Part shown: piece by piece, positions 36,576 to 44,536 of the stretch
Position numbering within the stretch: position 1 is the first letter of the stretch
How the letters are laid out: the number at the start of each line of letters is the position of its first letter
Origin: Desulfobulbus sp.
GTDB lineage: Bacteria; Desulfobacterota; Desulfobulbia; Desulfobulbales; Desulfobulbaceae
Length of the DNA: 64,000 bases
Assembly (NCBI GenBank): GCA_009778955.1
Contig: WRFD01000002.1
Span: 1-64,000, forward strand
Reading direction: 5' to 3'
Notes under the pieces: generated by a model
What the model was told of the DNA's origin: nothing
The model's database searches: none
Seen by the model: the letters and a program-made list of their open reading frames with translations, nothing else
Program-made: the position numbers and the translations under genes

Positions 36576-37097
36576 ATGAAAAGGACAGTGACAGGGATGC
36601 TGTTCGCAGTGGTATGGATGATCGCAGGGGCCGTTGCGCCGGCGCAGGCGATTGATCTGTACGGATTCGCCAGTTATTGGAGCAGGGGCGATCTCGAAGG
36701 GAAGGGCGGCCTCGGTGTCGGGCTCGGCGTGCCCTTGTCCGAGCACATCCTGCTGGATGGCCGGATGTATTTCATCGGCAAGAGTTCCCTGTCCCACGAT
36801 GACGAACTCACCATGGTGCCTTTGGATTTCGGCCTACAGTTGCACCTGTCTCCCGGCGCCGACCTGAACCCCTATGCGCTGGGGGGGGTCTCCTTCATCT
36901 ATGCCGACGCCGACCGTAGCGATGTCGATTCGAGCTTCGGCGTCTATCTCGGCGCTGGCCTCGAATGGGCGCCGGTCTCCTTCCTTAGGCTGTTCGGGGA
37001 AGGAATCTATCGCTTTCAAAAACTGGATGGCAGCCGGGGCAGCGATATCGATGTCGGCGGCCTGACCGGCAATGTGGGGGTGAGGATCTACTTCTAG
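36576..37097 (+). CDS. Small outer-membrane beta-barrel protein
   Basis: A 173-residue exported protein. The signal peptide (MKRTVTGMLFAVVWMIAGAVAPAQA) is followed by about eight amphipathic strands with alternating pattern (YGFASYWSRGDLEG, GGLGVGLGVPL, ILLDGRMYFIG, FGLQLHLSPG, NPYALGGVSFIYA, FGVYLGAGLEWAP) and ends with the outer-membrane signature aromatic Phe (VGVRIYF). This size and shape fit the eight-stranded OmpA-like/OmpX-like barrels. A strong CAAGGAG precedes the ATG. No partner gene is obvious. Confidence 0.78.
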   Translation: MKRTVTGMLFAVVWMIAGAVAPAQAIDLYGFASYWSRGDLEGKGGLGVGLGVPLSEHILLDGRMYFIGKSSLSHDDELTMVPLDFGLQLHLSPGADLNPYALGGVSFIYADADRSDVDSSFGVYLGAGLEWAPVSFLRLFGEGIYRFQKLDGSRGSDIDVGGLTGNVGVRIYF

Positions 37098-37278
37098 CAC
37101 TTCTTTGTTGATAGGCTAATATGGCCTAAGCGGAAGATGTTTTCGGGATATCCTCAGTCGGCAATAAGGACCTCTTGCGGTCGATCGGCCAAAGCGAGTA
37201 TGCTCATCTGACCGCCGCTGGGCGACAGCCTGGCGGCCGGCCGCCAATTTGCCATCACCTTTTCTTGCCGCCTTGCCT

Positions 37279-37956
37279 ATGCAACCCGCTCTTTTCGACA
37301 CCTGGACAGACCGCTACGACAGCTGGTTCTCCACCCCGGTCGGTCGGCTGGTCAAGCGCTACGAGACTGACCTGCTGCTGGCGCTCCTTGATCCCCGGCC
37401 TGGCGAGCGGCTGCTCGACGCGGGCTGCGGCAACGGCATCTTCACCGTCGATATCCTGGCCAGGGGCGCCCTGGTGACCGGTATCGATCTGTCGGTCTCC
37501 ATGCTGACCGGGGCAATCGGCCGCCTGGTAGACGGCTGTTTTGCCGCCCTCTGCGCCGATATATGCGCCTTGCCTTTTGCCGACCATAGTTTCGACAAGG
37601 TCTTTTCCATGACCGCGATCGATTTTATCGCCGACGGCGGCAAGGCGATGGCCGAGCTGGATCGGGTCGTCCGTCCGGGCGGCCGCGTGGTGGTCACCAC
37701 TCTCAACAGCCTCGGGCCGTGGGCCGAGCAGCGCCGGCGGAAGGGGGCGGCTGGGCACGATCTCTTCGCCAAGATCCATTTCCGTTCGCCCAAGGCAATG
37801 CGCGCAATAGCGCCCGGCGCCCGGGTCGAGGCCGTGACCGCCATTCACTTCCGCAAGGACGAATCCCCCGAGGCCATCCCTGAAATCGAACGGCGCGGCC
37901 GCGAACAGGGCCTGGATACCGGCGCCTTTGTCGCGGTCCTCTGGGATAAGGCGTAA
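37279..37956 (+). CDS. Class I SAM-dependent methyltransferase
   Basis: Small-molecule methyltransferase, 225 residues. Motif I is LLDAGCGNGIFTVDI, motif II acidic residue is in VTGIDLS, motif IV region is FDKVFSMTAIDFI and post-motif is VVRPGGRVVVTTL. Resembles UbiE/COQ5-type methyltransferases with an N-terminal segment DTWTDRYDSWFSTPVGRLV. ATG 37279 is preferred over an in-frame TTG at 37249, since homologues usually begin a few residues before the D-x-W-x-D-x-Y-D segment. Substrate unknown. Confidence 0.82.
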   Translation: MQPALFDTWTDRYDSWFSTPVGRLVKRYETDLLLALLDPRPGERLLDAGCGNGIFTVDILARGALVTGIDLSVSMLTGAIGRLVDGCFAALCADICALPFADHSFDKVFSMTAIDFIADGGKAMAELDRVVRPGGRVVVTTLNSLGPWAEQRRRKGAAGHDLFAKIHFRSPKAMRAIAPGARVEAVTAIHFRKDESPEAIPEIERRGREQGLDTGAFVAVLWDKA

Positions 37957-38150
37957 ACCAATTATCCGTGGGGCCTTAGCTCGCATCCTCAGACAAGAAC
38001 ATATTGACGAGCCACCCGTTTTCTTATAGGAACTGGCAAAGCGCCTGATGTTGCGCAGGGGCCGGGCGCGATGGCGGCCAGCCGGGACCATACCCTGGCT
38101 GTTGCCCCGCAAACCCCCTGTCAGCCGAGAACCTCATCCGGGATCGTGTC

Positions 38151-39467
38151 ATGTACGATGTCTTCAGCCTGCCCGCCATCCGTTTCCCCGAGGGCTTCGT
38201 CTGGGGCAGCGCTACCGCCGGACACCAGATCGAGGGTGACAACATCCACTCCCAGGCGTGGCATAACGAGCAGCAGCCGGAGTTCTACCGGGACGATCCC
38301 AAGCGGGTAGTCCGCGCCCCGTCCGGCAAGGCTTGCGACCACTTTCGGCTGTACCGGGAAGATGTGGAGTTGATCGCCTCGCTCGGCCACCAGGCCTACC
38401 GCATGTCCATCGAATGGAGCCGGATCGAGCCGGTTGAAGGGCGGTGGGACCACGAGGCCCTGGCGCATTATCTCGACCTGCTGGAGCGGTTGACCCAGAA
38501 GGGCATCCAGGTCTTCCTTACCCTGCATCACTTCACCCATCCGCTCTGGTTCGAACAACTGGGCGGCTTCGGCAAGACTGACAACCGCCGCTTCTTCGAG
38601 CGCTATCTCACCTTTCTCCTCCCCAAAATCAGTCCCATGGTCAGCGGCTGGAACGTTATCAACGAGTTCAACCTGTGGGGTGGACCGACAGCCGCCGGCC
38701 CGTCCATCGCGCCATTGAAGTTCAACATGCTGCGGACGCACGCCTTGGGCTACCACCTGATCAAACGGTATTCGCTGGCCCCGGTGAGCAGCGCCCATGC
38801 CTTTATCCACTGGTTTCCCCGCCGGTTTCACGACGATCTGGACCGGCGGATGACCGACTTTGCCGATTTCACCACCAACGAGTTTTTTTTCCATGCCTTG
38901 CGCACCGGCGAGCTGGTCTACCCTGGGGTGGACGCCGAGTATGACCCCGAGGTCAAGGGCAGCCTGGATTTCTGGTCGGTCAACTACTACACCCGCCACA
39001 TGGTTGACGCCCGCCTGGCCTCTCTGGACGGTCCCCGCTTTGCCCACAAGCTGCTGCCAATGATTCCGATGCGGTTTTACCTGGAGGAGATGTATCCGGA
39101 AGGGCTGACCGCCAATCTGGAGCGGCTACGCGACTACCCGGTGTACATCACCGAGAACGGCTGCTGCGCCGACGACGACCGCTTTCGCCTCGTCTATCTG
39201 GCGCTGCATCTCTCCGCGCTGCACGAGGCCCTGGAGCGCGGGGTGGATGTGCGCGGCTATTTCTATTGGTCGCTGATGGACAACTATGAGTGGACCACCT
39301 TCATCCCCCGTTTCGGCCTGGTGGCCGTGGATTTCCAGACCTTCCGGCGCACCCCCAAAACCTGCGCCCTGTTCTATCGGGAAATCATCCGGGACAACAG
39401 CTTCAGCGGCGAGACGGTGCGGCGTCATCTGGACGCCCTGCCCACCTTGCCCGGCCGCGCCGCCTGA
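38151..39467 (+). CDS. GH1 beta-glucosidase
   Basis: Glycoside hydrolase family 1, 438 residues. The family start is FPEGFVWGSATAGHQIEGD; acid/base Glu is in NVINEFNLWG (NEF rather than the common NEP); the nucleophile is in YITENGC. Other landmarks: RMSIEWSRIEP, FLTLHHFTHPLWF, and GYFYWSLMDNYEW. No signal peptide, so it acts in the cytoplasm on imported or internal beta-glucosides. It begins the stretch of glycan-related genes that runs to 43315. Confidence 0.94.
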   Translation: MYDVFSLPAIRFPEGFVWGSATAGHQIEGDNIHSQAWHNEQQPEFYRDDPKRVVRAPSGKACDHFRLYREDVELIASLGHQAYRMSIEWSRIEPVEGRWDHEALAHYLDLLERLTQKGIQVFLTLHHFTHPLWFEQLGGFGKTDNRRFFERYLTFLLPKISPMVSGWNVINEFNLWGGPTAAGPSIAPLKFNMLRTHALGYHLIKRYSLAPVSSAHAFIHWFPRRFHDDLDRRMTDFADFTTNEFFFHALRTGELVYPGVDAEYDPEVKGSLDFWSVNYYTRHMVDARLASLDGPRFAHKLLPMIPMRFYLEEMYPEGLTANLERLRDYPVYITENGCCADDDRFRLVYLALHLSALHEALERGVDVRGYFYWSLMDNYEWTTFIPRFGLVAVDFQTFRRTPKTCALFYREIIRDNSFSGETVRRHLDALPTLPGRAA

Positions 39468-39608
39468 TTGTCGTGCCGGTCCCTGTCCTTGTCCGATTGC
39501 TCTGGCACACACGGCCCGGCCCTGTCTGCGACAAGCGCTGCCCGCAGCTAATTCTTTCCTCATTCGCGGCCCTGTCCGCGCCCTGTCCCAACCCCATGAG
39601 TCAACACG

Positions 39609-41294
39609 ATGAACTCGAACAATTTCTTTATTGAATTTCTGCGACTGGCCAAGCTGTACTGGTGCTCTGAGCACAAGCTGAGGGTCCGGGGCCTGGTCAT
39701 CTTTCTGGCGATCCTCACCGTGCTGCAAATGGTCATGGCGGTGTTGATGACCCAATGGAGCGCCGCCCTGTTCAATGCCTTGGAGCAGCACTCCATGAGG
39801 GGCCTGCTGGTCCAGATCGGCCTGCTGGTCCTCCTGTTTTTCGCCGACATGGCGCTGACCGGCACCCACCTGGTCACCAAGCGGAATCTGCAGATCTCCT
39901 GGCGCGGCTGGCTGACCGAGTATGTTTTCTCCCGCTGGATGGATGCGGGCCGTCATTACTTGATCACCCCCTTGCCGGGCGAACATGACAACCCGGACGG
40001 CCGCATCGCCGAGGATTGCCGGGTGACCACCGAATCGGCGGTCATCCTGGGCCATTCGCTGCTGTACAGCATCATGTTGCTAGTCGGCTTCACCGACGTG
40101 CTCTGGTCCCGCTCAGGGGTGGTGACGCTCGATCTGGGCTTTACCCAAATCACCATTTACGGGCATCTGGTCTGGATTGCGATCATCTACTCGGCGCTGG
40201 TCTCCTGGTTCGGTTGGCTGCTGGGAAGACCTCTGACCGGCGCCACCAACGCCCGCCAGTCGGCGGAGGCCAACTTTCGCGCCAGTCTGCTGGATGCGCA
40301 GGAGAACAGCCAGGCCATCGCCCTGATCCATGCCGAGGAGTGCGAGCGGAGCCATTTCCGCGGCCTGTTCCTTAAAATCCAGGAGATCTGGAACTCCCAG
40401 ACCAAGGCCTGGCGGAACATAACCATGTTCGGCGCGGGTTACGCCACCTTTTCCATGGCCTTCCCGCTCCTGATTGCCGCCCCTCGCTACATCGCTGGCA
40501 AAATTACCCTGGGCTCCCTGGTGCAATCCGCCCAGGCCTTTCAGCACATGACCTCGGCCCTGTCATGGCCGGCCAACAACCTGGGCGGGATCGCCGAGTG
40601 GCGCGCCTCAGTGGAACGCATCCTGAGCCTGTTGAAGTCGCTTGAGCATGTGGACCAGGAGGTGGCCAAAACCGAGCATCGTATCCAATTGGTCTGTTCG
40701 GATCGGCCGATGCTCGCCTTCCGTCAGGTCAGAATCGGCAAATACGAGGGCACGACCTTGACGCAGGAAATCTCCATGGAAATCGGCCAGGGCGAGCATG
40801 TCCTTATCACCGGCAGCGCCATCACCAGTGCCCAACTGTTCCGCGCCATCGCCGGAGTACGGCCTTGGGGCAGCGGCGTGATCGAACTGCCCAGCCAGGG
40901 CCGGCTGTTCTTCATGCCGCCCCAGCCGTACCTGCCCACCGGCACCCTGCGCTACGCCATCGGCTATCCCGCCTCCCGTCGGGTTTTCACCCAAGAGCAG
41001 ATCGAGCAGGCTCTGCGCCTGGTGGGGCTTGAGCGCCTGATCAGGCAGCTCGACCGGCGGGAACATTGGGCCAATATCCTCACCCCAGAGGAACAACAGC
41101 GCCTGGGCATGGTGCGCCTGCTGCTCAACCGGCCCGAGTGGGTTTTTCTCCAGGAATCCTTCGATTCCCTAGAGCCAGAGGACGAGAAGCTGATGCTGGA
41201 TTTGATCCGCGAACAGTTACCCGATGCCACTCTGCTGGCGATCTCCCATTCGGACGACGGCAACGCCTTTTACACCCGGCATCTGGCTTTGTAG
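39609..41294 (+). CDS. SbmA/YddA-type ABC protein with degenerate ATPase
   Basis: A 561-residue half-size ABC exporter-like protein: membrane domain of the ABC_membrane_2 (SbmA/BacA/YddA) class in residues 1-330 (NPDGRIAEDC is the class marker) fused to an ATPase domain. The P-loop is destroyed: GEHVLITGSAITSAQLFRAIAG (near residue 400) lacks the GxGK(S/T) of YddA relatives and is one residue shorter. The signature is LTPEEQQRLGM, and the Walker B region reads VFLQESFDSLEPE with Gln for the metal Asp. Downstream pieces (RPWGSGVIELPSQGRLFFMPPQPYLPTGTLR and LAISHSD) are preserved. So the fold is kept but ATP binding and hydrolysis are probably lost, as in SbmA, which uses the proton gradient. 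Confidence 0.88.
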   Translation: MNSNNFFIEFLRLAKLYWCSEHKLRVRGLVIFLAILTVLQMVMAVLMTQWSAALFNALEQHSMRGLLVQIGLLVLLFFADMALTGTHLVTKRNLQISWRGWLTEYVFSRWMDAGRHYLITPLPGEHDNPDGRIAEDCRVTTESAVILGHSLLYSIMLLVGFTDVLWSRSGVVTLDLGFTQITIYGHLVWIAIIYSALVSWFGWLLGRPLTGATNARQSAEANFRASLLDAQENSQAIALIHAEECERSHFRGLFLKIQEIWNSQTKAWRNITMFGAGYATFSMAFPLLIAAPRYIAGKITLGSLVQSAQAFQHMTSALSWPANNLGGIAEWRASVERILSLLKSLEHVDQEVAKTEHRIQLVCSDRPMLAFRQVRIGKYEGTTLTQEISMEIGQGEHVLITGSAITSAQLFRAIAGVRPWGSGVIELPSQGRLFFMPPQPYLPTGTLRYAIGYPASRRVFTQEQIEQALRLVGLERLIRQLDRREHWANILTPEEQQRLGMVRLLLNRPEWVFLQESFDSLEPEDEKLMLDLIREQLPDATLLAISHSDDGNAFYTRHLAL

Positions 41295-41327
41295 AAACGA
41301 TATATTTTTCTCACAACAGGAGGTTCC

Positions 41328-42509
41328 ATGACAAGTGCAAGGGTGAACGAATATGGCGGCAAACTGCGAGGGGTCAATCTCGGCGGTTGGCTGGTGTTGG
41401 AGAAGTGGATCACTCCCAGCCTGTTTACGGGACTTCGGGCCACCGACGAGACCTCCTACTGTGTCGAGCTAGGCGAGGCCGAGGCCACGCGGCGCCTGCA
41501 TCGCCACTGGGACACCTTCATCACCCGCGACGACTTTGCCTGGCTGGCCCTGGTGGGCGTCAACACGGTGAGGCTGCCGGTCGGCCACTGGCTGTTCGGC
41601 AAGGATTACCCCTATCACCGTGCCTATGGCGAGACGCGCTATCCTTTTGTGGAGGGAGGAGTCGAGATCGTCGACCGGGTCTTTCAGTGGGCCGAGGAGT
41701 TCGGCCTGCGGGTGCTGCTGGATCTCCATGCCGCGCCGGGCTGCCAGAACGGCTTTGACAACGGCGGCATTCTGGGCGTGTGCGAGTGGCACACCAAGGA
41801 GGAGTACATCCAGCACTCGCTGGAGATATTGGAGAAGCTGGCGCGGCGCTACGGCAGCCAGCCGGCGCTGCACGGCATCCAGGCGCTCAACGAGCCGAGT
41901 TGGGACATCCCCACCGAGGTGCTCAAACGCTACACCACCGAGGCCTATCACCGCATCCGACGCCACTGCCCAGCCGAGCGGACAACCGTGGTGTTCCATG
42001 ACGGTTTCCGCGATTTCCGCGAGTATGCCGGCTTTCTCCAGGCCCCGGAATTCCGGAACGTGGCCATCGACATCCACCGTTACCAGTGCTTCGTGCGCAG
42101 CGACCTCGACATGGACATCTTTGGCCACATCCGCATGAGCGCCGTGAATCTGCGTGAAGAGGTCGAGACCATAGTCCGCGAGTCGGGATATCAGGTCTAT
42201 TGCGGGGAATGGAGCCTGGGGCTGGATATGAAGGTGGTGTCGCTCTGGGCGGAGGGGCCCTTTAACCATGCCCTGGAATCCATGGACGAATTCCAAATGG
42301 CGACCGCCCTGCGCGGCTTTGCCGCAGCCCAGCTCCTGGCTTTCGAGCAAGGCGCCGGCTGGTTTTTCTGGACCTACCGCACCGAGACCACTCCGGAATG
42401 GAGCTATCGCGACTGCGTGGGCCAGGGCATCATTCCCGACCTGGGCCGGCCGGATCAGATGGCGGGCGTCCGCACCATTTTAGGGCGGGCCACCCAGAAG
42501 GCGTCGTGA
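41328..42509 (+). CDS. GH5 glycoside hydrolase, exo-beta-1,3-glucanase-like
   Basis: Family 5 glycoside hydrolase of the fungal exo-1,3-glucanase-like subgroup, 393 residues. KLRGVNLGGWLVLEKWITPSLF is the typical opening; LALVGVNTVRLPVGHWLF, LDLHAAPGCQNGFDNGG, acid/base Glu in IQALNEPSWD and nucleophile in YCGEWSLGLD follow. No signal peptide: cytoplasmic. An AGGAGG lies seven bases before the ATG. Eukaryotic exo-glucanases are secreted, so an intracellular version next to an inactive transporter is unusual. It follows the ABC gene by 33 bp and precedes the EEP gene by 20 bp: one operon. Confidence 0.9.
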   Translation: MTSARVNEYGGKLRGVNLGGWLVLEKWITPSLFTGLRATDETSYCVELGEAEATRRLHRHWDTFITRDDFAWLALVGVNTVRLPVGHWLFGKDYPYHRAYGETRYPFVEGGVEIVDRVFQWAEEFGLRVLLDLHAAPGCQNGFDNGGILGVCEWHTKEEYIQHSLEILEKLARRYGSQPALHGIQALNEPSWDIPTEVLKRYTTEAYHRIRRHCPAERTTVVFHDGFRDFREYAGFLQAPEFRNVAIDIHRYQCFVRSDLDMDIFGHIRMSAVNLREEVETIVRESGYQVYCGEWSLGLDMKVVSLWAEGPFNHALESMDEFQMATALRGFAAAQLLAFEQGAGWFFWTYRTETTPEWSYRDCVGQGIIPDLGRPDQMAGVRTILGRATQKAS

Positions 42510-42529
42510 ATCGGAGAGGCAAAGCGATC

Positions 42530-43315
42530 ATGATCAGAGTCATGAGCTTCAATATCCGCTACGGCCTGGCCCCTGACGGAGAAAACCACTGGCACAACCG
42601 AAAGCGGCTGGCGCTCACCCGCATCCAGGCCTTTGGCCCCGACCTGGTGGGCCTTCAGGAGTGCCGCGATGACGAACAACAGGCCGCATTTATCCGCCAA
42701 GGCCTGCCAGGCTACCATTTTTACGGCATCCATCGAGGGGGGGGCGGAGATACGGCCTTGGAAATGGCCCCCCTGCTGTTTCGGCAGGCCACGTTCACCC
42801 TGCTCGACGCCGGCTGCTTCTGGCTGAGCGAAACCCCGGAGGTTCCGGGCAGTATGAGCTGGGGCAGCGCTTATGCGCGCACAGTGAGCTGGGCCAAACT
42901 CTCCTGCAGGGCCACCGGCCGGGTGCTGACCTACGCCAACACCCATTTCGACTACGAACCCGAGGCCGTGGTCAACCATGCCCGCTGTCTGCGGCATTGG
43001 CTCGACCAGGTCGGCAAGGAGATGCCGCTGATTCTGACCGGCGACTTCAATGCCGACAAGGCCGGCGAATCGTACCTGCTGCTGACCGGCGGCGGCCTGG
43101 GCGATGCCTTCCGGCTGGCGCATCCGCATGGACAGGACGAGATCACCTACCATGCCTACGACGACCTGGAAGATAAGGAGCGAGCGGCCATCGACTGGAT
43201 TCTGGTTTCCAACCATTTCCGTGTGAAGGAGGTTCAGGTCGACCGCAGCCGCGAAGGCCGGCTCTTCCCCTCGGATCATTATCCCATCACCGCCCTGCTC
43301 GACTGGCGGGAATAG
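42530..43315 (+). CDS. Endonuclease/exonuclease/phosphatase-fold hydrolase
   Basis: A 261-residue member of the EEP (exonuclease III-like) superfamily: MSFNIRYGLAPDG opens it, metal Glu is in DLVGLQECRDDEQQ, catalytic Asp/Asn in LTGDFNADK, and the final His in FPSDHYPITALL. These enzymes cleave phosphodiesters or phosphomonoesters of nucleic acids, inositides or sugars. No signal peptide. Being directly downstream of GH5 and near GH1 and GH16 suggests a substrate linked to sugar phosphates, but this is inference. Confidence 0.88.
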   Translation: MIRVMSFNIRYGLAPDGENHWHNRKRLALTRIQAFGPDLVGLQECRDDEQQAAFIRQGLPGYHFYGIHRGGGGDTALEMAPLLFRQATFTLLDAGCFWLSETPEVPGSMSWGSAYARTVSWAKLSCRATGRVLTYANTHFDYEPEAVVNHARCLRHWLDQVGKEMPLILTGDFNADKAGESYLLLTGGGLGDAFRLAHPHGQDEITYHAYDDLEDKERAAIDWILVSNHFRVKEVQVDRSREGRLFPSDHYPITALLDWRE

Positions 43316-43838
43316 GCGCGCGGCAGGCGGAGGGAGGGCAGCTCATGCCATTTCTCAATCAAAACTTCCACCATGGTTTCCGTCGTTGCGAACACAGCGA
43401 TGAGAAATATAGCAAATATTTCAGTTTGTTATTGTTACAGCTATGGAAACTCCTCCCTACGGTCGAAATGACAAAAAGTCAAGCGGTCGAAATGGCACCT
43501 TCGCTCAGTGCAGGCTTCGCCAGGGATCATGTTCGGTGGTGAATGACCTTATTAACCCGAACTTTGATCTAGTATTTGACGCAATTCGGCGTCATATTGA
43601 TTTTTTTTACAATGACAGCCTGTGCCTACTGGGTACAAGCGGGATTGATTCCGAGCAGTTGGAAGGATTTGTCTTGTAGAGCGGTAGGCCGGGTGGTCAG
43701 CACGATCTTGACTGCGGGATTGAGCCGGGTGTGGGTGATGTTTTTTTGCATCAGTAACGGCTAGCAGATCTTGGCGAAAGATGGCTTGGAACTTGTTGCT
43801 GTTTCGTAAAATTCAACACCTTGTCAGATTTATCCCAC

Positions 43839-43880
43839 GCGCCGTAAAACCCTGCCGTTCAGGGCGAGGATATAAGGCGC
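43839..43880 (+). other. Two-tier hairpin resembling an IS605 right-end/omega-RNA scaffold
   Basis: Outer stem GCGCC (43839-43843) / GGCGC (43876-43880) encloses an inner stem CCCTG (43850-43854) / CAGGG (43860-43864). The text CCCTGCCGTTCAGGGCGAGGAT resembles the conserved hairpin at the right end of IS605-type elements, from memory. It lies upstream of the tnpB fragment, not downstream where it belongs, so it would come from another copy or a rearrangement. Confidence 0.4.
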
Positions 43881-43895
43881 TTTCCGTTAAGATTG

Positions 43896-43924
43896 TTGCT
43901 TTTTTCTGCAATTTTGCGTACAAT
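43896..43924 (+). promoter_or_regulatory. Candidate sigma-70 promoter before tnpB fragment
   Basis: TTGCTT (43896-43901), 17-bp spacer, TACAAT (43919-43924), in AT-rich sequence 35 bp before the tnpB-like start. Confidence 0.4.
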
Positions 43925-43959
43925 GTTGCATATAATCTTAAAGCATTAACTGTCTTGAT

Positions 43960-44310
43960 ATGCGCGCCTATACCTTTAAGCTGTATCGTTCAAAGCGAAA
44001 CAAACACCTGCACCGGAAAATCAATATCGCCGGGATGATCTATAACCATCTCATCGCCTTGCATCGGCGGTACTACAGATTGTTTGGCAAGGGCATCAGT
44101 GCAAATAGAGTAAAGCTTCATATCACCCGGCTCAAGAAGACCAAGCGTTTCGCCTTCTGGAGCAAGCTCGGTTCCCAGGCGATGCAAGATGTTGCCGAGC
44201 GCGTCGACCGGGCCTGCAAGCTCTTCTTCCGCAACATGAAACACGAGGTTAAAACTCCACAGGATAACTGCGTCTTCGTTTTGCCCAAATTCGGTTTTTT
44301 CAATGATTAG
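43960..44310 (+). pseudogene. Truncated IS605-type tnpB (N-terminus only)
   Basis: The 116-codon frame begins MRAYTFKLYRSKRNKHLHRK and contains SKLGSQAMQDVAERVDRACK then LFFRN, which is the N-terminal helix domain of TnpB/OrfB transposon proteins (normally 350-450 residues). Homology stops after about residue 95; the remaining residues are unrelated and run to a stop at 44310. The RuvC nuclease and zinc-finger parts are missing, so it is non-functional. No tnpA is present nearby. Confidence 0.75.
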
Positions 44311-44536
44311 GACGCCAAGGAGACCGTAGTGTTCGGTTTATAAACAACAGCATCAGCCAGCCAGGCTGACAATCGCCCTCTGCAGACACAACAGAGCGGG
44401 TCCGACAAAAGGGGGCACGGATTCAGGTTCTGGTTAATAAGCCGCCATCTATTCAATCAACCGTTTTTCCGCAAAATTCGCTGGAGAAGATGTCAAGGAG
44501 CAGCGGTGATCTCATTACAAACGGCAACAAGATAAA

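Larger units (their letters stand above)
43316..43959. other. Degenerate accessory region with IS relics
   Basis: About 640 bases with mixed composition. A short motif CGGTCGAAATG occurs twice (43460-43470 and 43484-43494), reminiscent of small interspersed repeats. Short frames in all directions are not protein-like. The hairpin at 43839-43880 and the promoter at 43896-43924 are listed separately. The region looks like the scar of one or more insertions. Confidence 0.55.

Noticed and set aside
38121-40055. Two leftward frames of about 300 codons opposite the GH1 and ABC genes
   Set aside because: Antisense shadows of well-identified proteins; no ribosome sites.
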